The notes under the pieces were generated by a model. That model saw only the letters and a program-made list of their open reading frames with translations, had not been told where the DNA came from and made no database searches. The position numbers were made by a program, and so were the translations under genes. DNA of 64,000 bases from Neocallimastix lanati (nom. inval.). Taxonomy: Eukaryota > Neocallimastigomycota > Neocallimastigomycetes > Neocallimastigales > Neocallimastigaceae. The DNA lies in assembly GCA_016946835.1 (NCBI GenBank), contig JACVTC010000045.1, positions 962,501-1,026,500 on the forward strand. Direction: 5' to 3'. Shown piece after piece: positions 24,801-35,675 of the stretch. Every line of letters starts with the position of its first letter. The stretch's first letter is position 1.

Positions 24801-27800
24801 ATTAAGAAATAGTTATTGTTATTACAGTGTTGAAGATAAAATAAGTGGTCTTGTAAAGAAAATGGTTTATGTGGAGAACTATATTCGTGCTGGTGACGTA
24901 GGCAATTGTATTGCAAATGACGGTAATGAATATTACTATAAATATAAGAAATCTAAATTCTTGGGACATGAAGAAAGAGAAGATCTAATTAAGTTTACTC
25001 AAAATAAGATTGTCAGTATTTATGAGAAGGATGTTGGTTATTACATAATATCAACTAATACTGGAAAAGGTATTGATGTAGATACTGCGTTGAATAAATC
25101 TAGAATGTACAAATGTGAAAAACAAAACTGTGAAGAAATTAGAGAACCTCATCATGGAAATGTATATGTGAATAAAGCGTCAACTGAAAGAATAGTAGAA
25201 TATAATAAAGATGAAGGATGGATCATAAAACGTAATCGTTGTGATGTGAAATTTATAAATACTAGTCAATGTAAATTATCCTCAACAATTAATGCAGGTG
25301 ATATTATTTATCTTGTAAATGGTGATGACGTAACTTTCTACTATGCTACAAATGCAGTAACTGATGGAAAAGATCCAACTACTAGTAATCCACAATATCC
25401 AGAAAGCAAAAATAAAGAAATTAGGAGAAATTACTATCAATATATCAGAAATGATGAAGCTTTATATCTCTACAATAAGAATGGTCAAGTATTTGAAGTA
25501 GTAGATGATGAAGGTTACTATATATTTAAAAACAGTGAAATGTACGATATGATAGGTTATATTTCAACTGTGAATGTAACAACTACTGAAGATAATTATT
25601 ATGTTTATCAAAATGTCGGTGGATTAAGAACAGTAAAAGCCATTGATAATAGAGTTTTAGATGATGAAGGTTACTACTGGAATAAAGCTGATAATAATGG
25701 TTTAGGTATCTATATACAACATATGTTGATCCCTGAGAAGAAAGTTGAAGTTACAAATAGTGAAAATTCAAATAGAAAAAGAGATAGTGAGGTTATTACT
25801 AACAAATTTAAAGCTGTTAGAAATAGATGTGTAAGTAACAGAAAGAATATTTGTGTAAATACAGATGAAGATCATCCTATTCAAAAGGGTTCAGGTTGTG
25901 TAGTATTGGAAGGTGAATACAGAGGTTTATACCTTGCTACTTCTGTGATTACGTCAATATCTAATATTATAAATTGTGTAAAGTATGATGAAGAAGTTAT
26001 ATATCATTACTTAAAGGATAAGCATGAGTTCGCAGGTGAAGACCATGTTAAAACAATTATTAGAGTAATGGAAAATGAAATTAAACCATTTAAGAATGAT
26101 ATTTCAGATCCAATGGATGATACCAAATATGATGGTGGATTCTACATCTTAGATGGTGATAAAAAATTATTGAAATCTACTGAGCCCTCCACTGGTAGTG
26201 GATATGAGTGTAAGAGAATTGTTGAATATGATGAGAATGGAGAAGAAAAACCAGGAACGGATAAATACGAATGTGGTTCAATAAGTAATCCAAATAAATA
26301 CTATTATGAGAAGGAATCAGGAGAAATATTAAATTATGCTGGAAATAAATGGAGTGTTGACAGTAATTTGGGCTACTTCTTCTATAATAAGAATTACAGA
26401 GGAGCTACAGTAACAAAGAATACTAGTGATGGAAGTGAAACAGCTGAAGAAGTACTTGGTGCCGTAAATGTAAAGTATACCGGTAAATACATTAATAGTA
26501 TGGTAACAGATAAGGTTGTAATTGTTGGATACGAAAGTGAAGAAGAAAGAAGTACAATTGAAACTGATATAAATAAGTGTACTGTAGCATCTGATAATGT
26601 TTGCACTCCAGTAGGTACAACACCATTAGAAAAAGGTAGTATCTGTTATAATGCAATATCAAAGAGTCTAAATGTTGTAGATGTCGTAGAGATTGACGGA
26701 GATGATGATAAAAAGAAGACTTTGACTTATTGTTATTCAGGCACAGAAAATTCAGTGAAATACTATCAAATTAATAATATATTATATAGATTAGATGGTA
26801 AATCTGTACAAAACATGAGAAATGGATATTATGTCTTGAATGAAAAATGGGAAGAATTTAGCTCTAACTACCCAGAGACACCATATAAGCTAATATATTG
26901 TGATGAATACAACTGTAATATTCCAACCGATGGTTTGAAGACTGATGTTGATGTAATAATTAATAATGCCGGTACTGGAAGTAATAGGTTATTAAAACGT
27001 TATAAATCTGTAAATAAATTAATGAATGCCGTAAAACCTGGATTCTATTTCATGAATGGTGAAGGTGACATTGAAATTAATGAAGAGTATGTTAATTATG
27101 AAAATAGATTTGTAATTTTAGATAATGGAAATTTGGCTATTAATTTAAGATATAAGCAAAAGGAAAAGAGATATTACGCCTATGATATTAATGAAAAGAA
27201 AGATGTTCAAATTGACTTTAATCCAATGAATGTTTATATTAATTATGCCAAGGAAGGATCATTTATTAGATCTTATGTAGACTTCGTAAACTCCGATTTA
27301 ACATATGATTCCAAAAAAGATGTTATAAAGTATGATAATACCTTAAATATGGATAAAGATAAGAACGTCTTTAAATATGTTGGTGATGAAATATTTTTAT
27401 TGAAGCCAAAGATGTTGGTAGCACTTGAAAAGGGTATCTACGCCATTAAAAACGATTTACCATTTAAGGAAAAACAATGGTCATCTTTATCAGTTGATCG
27501 TGAAATTTGTTACTACACTGGAGCGAAATGTAGTTCAGTAATGTTGAATTCTTACAAGAAGCAAAGATATATGATTAATAATGCTAGTGAAGATATATCT
27601 ATCATTGAATACAATAGTGATAATGATGAATGGAGATACATTACTGATGATGGCTTCTACTTCTTCTTTGAAGACATGCATTCTATAAATAAGGCGGATC
27701 GTAGAATTTCAAAGGTAATTGAAATTGTAAATGGTAATGCCGTTGATGTAACTTCTGATTTGAAGAGAAATGGCCATTACTTATTCGAAGATATGATGAT

Positions 27801-30800
27801 TGAAAGTAATAAGGAAGGATGGGAAGATGGAGAAAGTATTTTAAGAAATGTTGAATTAGAAGGAAAGAGACAATGTAAATCTTATGAACCTGGAGAACTT
27901 ATTGAGAACATGGAATTCTGTTATAATGATGAATCCGGTATTTGTATTGTTAAGGAAGATATTATTAGTGATGAATCGAAAAATAATAATTGTATTTTCA
28001 ATAACAATAAAAAATTAGATTATTATTTGATAAATGACGGACTATATATTATTAATGAACAAGCTTATCAAAGAATTGACAAATCTGGAATTTATGTTAT
28101 TGATATGAATAGTAATATCTTTAGTAGTAAAACCGAAGACTTGGCGAATGCCTATGAATGTGAAAATGAAAAATGTGCATTAAACGAAGATATGAAATCA
28201 GAATATTATATGAACATGGCAAATGTAAATGAAGATGTTCCAATCATAATTTACTATGATGGTAAAACTGGTAATTGGAGAAAGACTACTCAAAATGGAT
28301 TCTACTTCTTTAATAAAAAGGGTTATCCTGTCTCTGACGGTGAAGAAGTTATGTATGCTTATTCTGTTAGTGAAAATGGTAATGTCATAAAGAATATTAA
28401 GAATGAAAGTGAAAAGGGTAAATTTATTAGTGAAGCTATTCCCGATCAAAATATTTTAGTAAGAAATAATGGTGAATGGAGTAAGGCTGAAAATATTCCA
28501 GAATGTATAATTGATACAACTAATAACAAGGTTGTTTCCAAAGTAAAGTTTAACCCAGGTGATATATGTTTAGATAATAAGCGAATTGTTGTCATAAAGG
28601 GTCGTTTGAATAAGACTAAGAGAGATGAAACTGAGGATAATGCTGATAATCTTGAAGAAGTCGAATACGAAGGTATTTTGAGTGTTGATGGATCTATCAC
28701 ATACTACTATAATGAATCATCAAAGTCTATTGAAAAAATAGAAGAAACTAGTGTTAGTGTTGTTTCAGGTAATGGAATGATAATTCTCGATTCACAGAAA
28801 TCTTTACCATTAGATTCTGTAGATCCAATTGATGGAATATCTTATAGTTGTGTTGATGGTATATGTAATGTTTCTACTGAAACTGAATTAATTTTGAATA
28901 AATTATATATCAATGTCATTTCCGAGATATACCCATTGGTGAAGTATGTTGGCGATGGAAAATGGAGTGTGATGAATGAGGCAGGATACTACTTCTTAAA
29001 TGAAAAGGGTGAACCTGTTGGACAGGACGATATTGTTGGTGATGCTGTAAAGGTTGAAATATTATCCGGAAGAGTTATCCAAGAAAATATAAAGAATTTC
29101 AGTAACGTAGGATTCTACTTCAATAAAGCTAATGAAGAGCCAATTGTTGTTTCGTATAATTCTGAATTCTGGGTGAAAGGAGAATTAGCTCACAACTGTA
29201 ACATTACTGAAGTGGTTGATGGTGAAGGTATGAATTGTAAGACCATGTCTGAAGGAATGACATATTCCACCGGAAGTTACTGTTATCAATTGGAAGAAGG
29301 AATGCTATATTTATTGACAAATGATGCTACATTTACTGTGGAATCAAATAATTGTGTCTCAATGGTAGAAGAAGAAAAGAGATATATTAGTAGTGATAGA
29401 GTTGGAAGTACACTCAATGGAGTTACTGTATCCTCGAAGCTTATTGAATTAAGTGAAAATGCAATACAAGTAGCTGGACCAGGTTATTATGTACTTAATA
29501 AGAATGGTTATTTAGTAACAGATAATACTAATACTGGTGAAGAAGGAGGAACAATTGAAGTGGTGATATATGAATGTAATTCTGAAGGTTGTGTTAGTGG
29601 CAATATTGCACAAGATATGAAATTCTTATTGAATAATGGTGTATATGAGTATGACGCACAAAGTAAAATTGTTCCAATTGTTAGTGAAGGTTTATACTTC
29701 TTTAATGAGGAAGGAAAAGCCTGCACCAGTGAAGAAGATGAAGTGAAGAACATCATTAGAATCACGAAAAGCAATAATGACGTTGTTGTTGAAAACATGA
29801 ATTTGAATGGTCTTAAGGAGGGAGCCTACGTTAATGAAGCTGATGTTGAAAATGTTGGTGTTTACAATGGCAATGAATGGAGTATTGTTACAAAGAATTG
29901 TGAATATAAGGAAGAAACAGGCAGTTGTGTTAATGATAGAATTGAATTGAATGTTGGTAGTTATTGTGTCGTCGAAGGAGTCATGCATATTATCTATGAA
30001 ATTAATGAGGAAGAAGATATTAAAAAGTGTGTTCCAGGTAATAATGAAAAGCCTGTATACTTCCATAATATAAATAACGATTTGGTAGTAGTGACAGAGA
30101 AGAACGTAAGTCATGTGAAGGAAGCGGGATACTACGCAATTCAAAGTGGAACCTATCAATCCTTAATATCAGAAAAGCCAGTAAATAGTACCTTTATTCA
30201 ATGTGAATATGGTGGTGAATGTACTGAATATCAACCAGATAATGGTAGATACCTCAATAAGTCACCAATTTCATATAATATTGTTGAATATCCAAATGGT
30301 GATCTTGAAAAGGCCATCACCATCGAAAAGAATTGTAAGGTTGTAAAGAATAAGTGTAAAAATAAGAATAATTTATTGAATGTTGGAGATGTATGTATCG
30401 CTACATATTCTCTCTATTTAGTCGGCGAGAATAACAAATGTATGAAAGCTGAGAAGTCCATCATTAGTTTCCAGATTGTTGGAGGTAAATTATACATGTT
30501 AACAAATGATTCTGTCGTTCAAAAAGTAGATGGTTACTTCTTTATTAATAGAGAAAAACGTGCTATTAGTAAAAAAGAAGATTATAAGAAGGCAGGTACA
30601 AAGGGATATATTTGTAGTAAGTCTGGCGATTGCTACCTTCTTGAACCTGACGAAGTTACCTATTACAAGGATTATAATAGTATTAATGAAAATAAATTTA
30701 ATGTTGTCAAGTTTGTTCCAGAAGAAATGAGAATGAAGAAACGTGAAGAAGTTGTAGAAAATGAAAATAATGAAATTCCAATAGAAGAAGAAAAGGATAC

Positions 30801-32148
30801 CACAAATGAAGAAAACAAGAATGAACAAAATGCTGAAACAGAAAATAAGAATCAAAATGAAGAAAATAATGATGTCAATGAAGATGATGAAGAAGATTAT
30901 GAGGATGAGGAAGATGTGGAAGAAGAAGAGGAAGAAATTGATGAAAGTCAACCAAGTGGATTTGAAAATATATCTGAAGAAGGTATTATTAAATTGGCTG
31001 ATGGTAGCTACGTTAAATGTGAATTGGATAATAACAATGAAGTCAGTTGTAGTAATATTGAGGAAACTGGATCCATGGTTACAATTGATAATGAATTAAT
31101 TACATGTGTAAAGAATGAGGAGGAAGTCGTAGAATGTAGTCAAGCAGTTGAAGAAGGATACTATGTCCTGAATAGTGAATTACTTGAATGTTCACCAAAT
31201 GAGGAACATGATAAGTTAGAATGTAAGGAAATGAAGAAAGAAGGTTACTTCATGGCTGCTGGAGGTGATGGATTGTATGAATGTGTTGAAAAGACGGAAG
31301 AAAATGAAGGTGAAACCAAGGAAGAAGAAGAACCAGTTAGTGAGGAAAATGTTAATGAAGAAATAAATGATAATGTAGAGGAAGATGTTATTGGTGACGA
31401 GAATGCTAATGCAGCTGCTGTTGGTGATGAAGCAGTTGAAGGAGAACCTGCGGAAGGAGAGCAACCTGTCGAAGAAAAAGGTGAAACAGAACAAGGAGAT
31501 AAACCTGAAGAAGAACAAGGTGAACCGGTTGAAGGAGAACAACCAGTAGAAGAACCAAAGGTAGAAGAGCCAGTACCTGAAGTACCAGTAGAGAAGGATG
31601 TTGAGTGTGGTGTTATAGAATGTATTGAAGGAAAGCCAATTACAGTGAAGGATGAAGAAGGTAAAGAAATAGAAATTTATATCTGTAAGGATGAAAAATG
31701 GATTGAAGGTGAAAAGGAATGTAACTCTTACATCAAAGAAGGAGAATTCTATAAGTGTGATAATGAAGAAAAGGATAAATTGGATGAAGATAAAATTGAT
31801 AAACCAAATACCGATCATACTACAGATGGAACTGCAACAAAAACAAAAACAACCAAAAGAACCACAACCACAACAAGTGCAACCACCACTACAACCACCG
31901 CTAGTGACACAAAGGTTGAAGAAACAACAAAGAAAGCATCGTCAACGACAAAGAGTAAGACTACTTCAAAGGAAAGTAGCGAACCGACTACTGCTACTAC
32001 TACAACAACGAAGAAGACCAGTACCACTTCAACAAAACCAAGTGCCACTAATACTAAAGAAAGTGGAGCCTTTTCAATCCACAGAAATATTAATTTCAAT
32101 ATCTTCTATCTTGCATTATCTATTTTCCTTTACTTTTTATTTATATAA
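12870..32148 (+). CDS. scaA: Giant cysteine-rich repeat protein, cellulosome scaffoldin-like (6,330 residues)
   Basis: I model join(12870-12892, 13009-13043, 13122-13175, 13268-32148): 18,993 nt, 6,330 codons plus TAA. The ATG at 12870 is chosen because splicing three short introns gives a signal peptide (MFNFKYLGLPILVGLIGKTYA, cut before NCG) in phase with the long exon. The mature protein is built of dozens of short units of the form G-Y/W-Y-x-N....LI.C....C, interspersed to about residue 3350 with a larger FPG module and after about 3500 with a Cys-containing module C. An acidic stretch (about 5860-5935), a Pro/Glu stretch (6094-6150), a Thr/Ser/Lys stalk (6220-6305) and a hydrophobic C-terminal end suggest surface anchoring, probably by GPI. 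Size, repeats, Cys pattern, secretion and anchor match the ScaA scaffoldins of anaerobic fungi, which bind dockerin-bearing enzymes. No catalytic or dockerin domain is seen. Identity is by architecture and motif, not by search, and a related giant surface protein remains possible. AATAAA follows the stop at 32157. Confidence 0.85.
12893..13008 (+). other. Intron 1 of the scaffoldin gene
   Basis: 116 nt, GTAAGT..AATAG. Using this acceptor gives a second exon of 35 nt that keeps phase with exon 3 and completes the hydrophobic signal core. The later acceptor at GGTAG would break the frame. Confidence 0.7.
13044..13121 (+). other. Intron 2 of the scaffoldin gene
   Basis: 78 nt, GTAAGT..TATAG, splitting a Tyr codon (T/AT) at the end of the signal peptide. 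Confidence 0.7.
13176..13267 (+). other. Intron 3 of the scaffoldin gene
   Basis: 92 nt, GTATGT..AATAG, splitting a Cys codon (T/GT). Downstream the reading frame stays open for 18.9 kb. Confidence 0.7.
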
Positions 32149-32883
32149 TATAACTAAATAAATTAAATGAAAGAATTTCAATTAAAAATAATAATAAATT
32201 TACTAAGTAAAGATTATAATAATTATATTACTATTTAATATACATATATATAAATAAAATATTTTTAAATATAATTTTTTAAAATTATAGTTTATACCAT
32301 AAAAAAGTTAAAAAAATTATTATAAATATAAACAATGTTATATAAAATATATCATTTTAAAACTACTAATATATAAATGATTTTATAAATATTATAATTA
32401 TTTATTAAAACAATAGATAATAAAAGAAATTTATTACCTATATTATTAATTTTAAAGCAATAAAAAAGTCTATAATAACAATATTGATATTCATAATTTA
32501 TTAATATAATAATTATAAATAGTAAAATAAATAGAAAAAATTATAATTTTTCGCTTTATTTAAATTTATTGTATAGTATAAAAAAATTAATAATTAAATT
32601 TAATAGAAATTACTTATAATAAATAATATATTTATTAATAATATTTATTTACAAGAAAGAATTAATGTAAAAATGTAATTATTATTCTATATAATATATT
32701 TTAATAAAATTAAGCAACATATTTAAAAATAAGTAAAGCAATAATTCATTTACTTTAATTATTTAGAAATATATATATTATATTTTTTATTTATAATAAA
32801 AACGAATACTTATTAATTTATATACATAAATTATTTTATTAAAATTAAAAGTTAATAATCTAAAATAAATATTATTTAATTAT
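32149..32883. other. Scaffoldin 3' flank
   Basis: A+T-rich, no coding signal. It contains the likely poly(A) region just after the stop (AATAAA at 32157), a weak call because such hexamers are frequent by chance here. Confidence 0.4.
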
Positions 32884-33079
32884 TTAATTATTTAATTATT
32901 TATTATTTATTATTTATTATTTATTATTTATTATTTATTATTTATTATTTATTATTTATTATTTATTATTTATTATTTATTGTTTATTATTTATTATTTA
33001 TTATTTATTATTTATTATTTATTATTTATTATTTATTATTTATTATTTATTATTTATTATTTATTATTTATTATTTATT
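32884..33079 (+). repeat. (TTATTTA)n heptanucleotide microsatellite
   Basis: Nearly perfect 7-bp tandem units, about 27 of them, with a single TTGTTTA variant. It is the reverse complement of the unit upstream of the scaffoldin gene, so the locus is flanked by inverted microsatellite tracts. Confidence 0.9.
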
Positions 33080-33109
33080 AAAAAAAGCTATTTTAAACTT
33101 TTACTGGGA

Positions 33110-34072
33110 TAGAGATATGGCAGGAAAATCAATCAAAGCTAAGGCTTATAAAAATAATAATTTTGAGAAAACTAGAGAGTATCTTAAGCTAAATTATAAA
33201 TATCCTGAATTTAGCATTGGCTTCCGATGGGTACTTCGTGCCAGATGTGGATATAAATTCGATGCTCGTGTTGTCAAAGGTGCCAAAATAATTGAAGAAG
33301 ACTGTCCTGAATAATGTCCTTGTTGTTATAAAAAAATAGTAATCTTCGATTGGAACATTGGGTTTCTAAATGCTATCTTTTCCGTGAATTTCGAATGAAA
33401 TATTTTAAGGATATTGAAATTCTTTATGAAATATTTTATATTATTTCTAAATATTGTCCAATATCTAATAGTAATGTAGACACTGTTATCACAGATATGA
33501 ATAATATAGAACTAAGTTCTGATTCTGATAGCAGTAACGAAGTATATAATATTAATAATATTAACAATAGTAATAATATTGTTAATAATAGTAGAAATAG
33601 TGATAGTGAAAATAGAATTATTAATATTAGTAATAGTGAAAATTATAATATCGTTACTTCTAATTTAGTGAATAGTTCAATTGGTGAAAATCGTAGTAAT
33701 TTAAGAAATTTTCTGAATAATGAGTATGTAAATATATATGAGAAGTGGTACCGATTATATAACTTTCTTCTTGGTGGAAAGGATGCAGATATAATAGATT
33801 TAAATTATAAAAAGGAATGAGATATTTTGTTTAAGAACCAAATCATTTCTGGTGATTATTCAAAAACGCCATTCTTGGTGAAATCTGCTGCTCTCTTTAC
33901 AGAAATTATGCCTCGGGCTCGTACTCGACAAGGGTTACTATTCCGAAAGTATAAGCGCAAACTAACCAGGAGCCTCACTGAAAATGCAGTAAGAAAGGCA
34001 AGCAGGGCCAATGCCTCTGAAGGAGAAGACTATAATTTCTTTCAGATAGACACTTTAAACCCTAATCCATAA
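33110..34072 (+). pseudogene. LINE ORF2 C-terminal end, degenerate
   Basis: Three open pieces on the plus strand appear to be one decayed protein. The first has FSIGFRWVLRARCGYKFDAR and ends in a Cys motif (EEDCPE, stop at 33312). After a frame change comes IEHWVSKCYLFREFR, resembling the C..C..EtieHwl..Cp.f..fR zinc-finger-like motif that closes many LINE reverse transcriptase proteins, then a Ser/Asn-rich stretch. A single in-frame TGA at 33818 separates the last piece (FLVKSAALFTEIMPRARTRQ). Nothing of the RT or endonuclease survives. It sits between two TTATTTA microsatellites. The LINE call is by motif recognition. Confidence 0.55.
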
Positions 34073-34319
34073 GGAGGTGAGATTCGTTGCATATAATGAA
34101 CTTTTTTTTGAATTTATTTATACATTTATTTTTGATTATTACTTTTTATTTCATGTTACTATTTCTTTTATTATTATGTTCAATTGGACAAATGATTTTT
34201 TTATTTATTTTATTAATTTTGTGTTTTTTTTATTTTTTATTAAAATTAAAAGTATTCATGTATTTTATATAAGAATAAATAAATAAAGATTAAAGTTCAC
34301 AATAATTGTGGCTATAAAA

Positions 34320-34445
34320 AAAATACTTATTATTAATTATTTATTATTTATTATTTATTATTCAATTATTTATTATTTAGTATTTAGTATTTATTATTTA
34401 TTATTCATTATTCATTATTTATTGTTTATTATTTATTTATTTAAA
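34320..34445 (+). repeat. Imperfect (TTATTTA)n tract
   Basis: The same heptanucleotide as at 32884-33079 with more variants (TTATTTAGTATTTAG, TTATTCA). It follows the LINE remnant. Confidence 0.8.
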
Positions 34446-35675
34446 ATTTAATTATTTATTATATATAAATATAAATTATTATTAGATATAAATATATTTA
34501 AATATTATTTATATAATTAAATATTATTTAAATATAATTTTATTTGAATATGAAATATATAAAAAATGTCAAAAATTTATAGTTTATTGACATACAATGT
34601 ATTAAATTAAATGTACAAGCCACGATTCAAACATATACATTCATTTAATTTGTATTAGTAAAATTATTGAAATTTTTCAGTAACTCTTTATCATAAAATA
34701 TATTAATAAAGCATACATAATTATGAACTAAAAGTTCATGACTCTTAGCATATTAAGAATATCAATGACGTGACTCTCAAAAGGATTCTAATAAAGAAGA
34801 ATCCTAAGTCGGACTCAAAAATTATGTTACTACTTGAAATTCTACATATAATAAATATATTCACTAATTGATTATTATCCATACCATATAAAAAAAAATT
34901 ATAAATAAAATTGAAATATAAATTTCAATATTATCAAAAATTAAAAATTATGAAATATAGCTCTAAATTATTACTCGTACAATAATAACTGTTGGGTACT
35001 AATTTGAGATGGATACCAATTATTTGTGTATGTATATACGTATTTTTATTTAATTAAATATTGATTTTCTTAAATAAAATAAAATAAACTATTCATTTAT
35101 AGAAATTAATTAATATTTAAATTTAAATTTAAATTTCCATTATGAATTAAATTACTTTCAGTAAATTAAATTAAATTTAAATTTTTTAAATTCCGAATTT
35201 AAATCTATAAAAATGCATTAATCATCTTAAAATAATCTATATTAAGGTATACGTTTTAAGATTTTGAAATTTTAATTCTTAAATACTATATTTAAGAATT
35301 AAATATTTTTTTTGGAATTTAGAAAATTAACTAAATTTAGATATGAATTGTACTTGAAATACACAGAAAATTACTCTAAGGCTATAATCAGATATCATAA
35401 TCACAATATAGTTTTGGTATTGAAATAATTTAAAATAAAAGAAAATATAATTTAAAAATTTATATTTAAAAATAGATAAATAATTTCAAAATTAAAAAAT
35501 TTATATTTAAAAATAGACAGATCATTTCAAATTTAAAAATAATTCAATATTATCTTAAATTATTTTATTTCATATAAGCAATATAAATTAACAATGATTC
35601 CAATGGGAGTTTATTATGTTTTATTATTTGTATATATATAAGTACTAATAGAAGTACTATTAATAAAAAATAGAC
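34446..35675. other. Intergenic DNA upstream of the GT-D gene
   Basis: No gene is seen. It holds a possible relic LTR ending about 34750 (with the GTACAAGCCAC motif at 34615) followed by a primer-site-like sequence, a short hairpin near 34784-34806 (GGATTCT..AGAATCC), and two near-repeats of ATTTAAAAATAGA[TC]A around 35460-35530. Confidence 0.4.
34751..34764 (+). promoter_or_regulatory. Relic primer-binding site of family B type
   Basis: TATTAAGAATATCA followed by ATG matches the site just inside the 5' LTR of element B at 42861 (GATTAAGAATATCAATG). This suggests an old family-B element once started here. Confidence 0.4.

Noticed and set aside
31216-31818. Antisense open frame of 200 codons under the scaffoldin, and similar ones at 29692-30159, 30499-30951 and 14626-15045
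   Set aside because: Shadows of the real frame, produced by biased codon use (few TTA, CTA or TCA codons in that phase). No motif or start context is seen.
12870-32148. Dockerin, cohesin of bacterial type, CBM or catalytic domain in the giant protein
   Set aside because: I looked for compact dockerin-like Cys/Trp modules, glycoside hydrolase motifs and bacterial cohesin-like text and saw none. Only the three repeat module classes are present.
34077-34286. Two overlapping F/I-rich small frames after the LINE remnant
   Set aside because: T-rich low-complexity translation with no conservation-like pattern.
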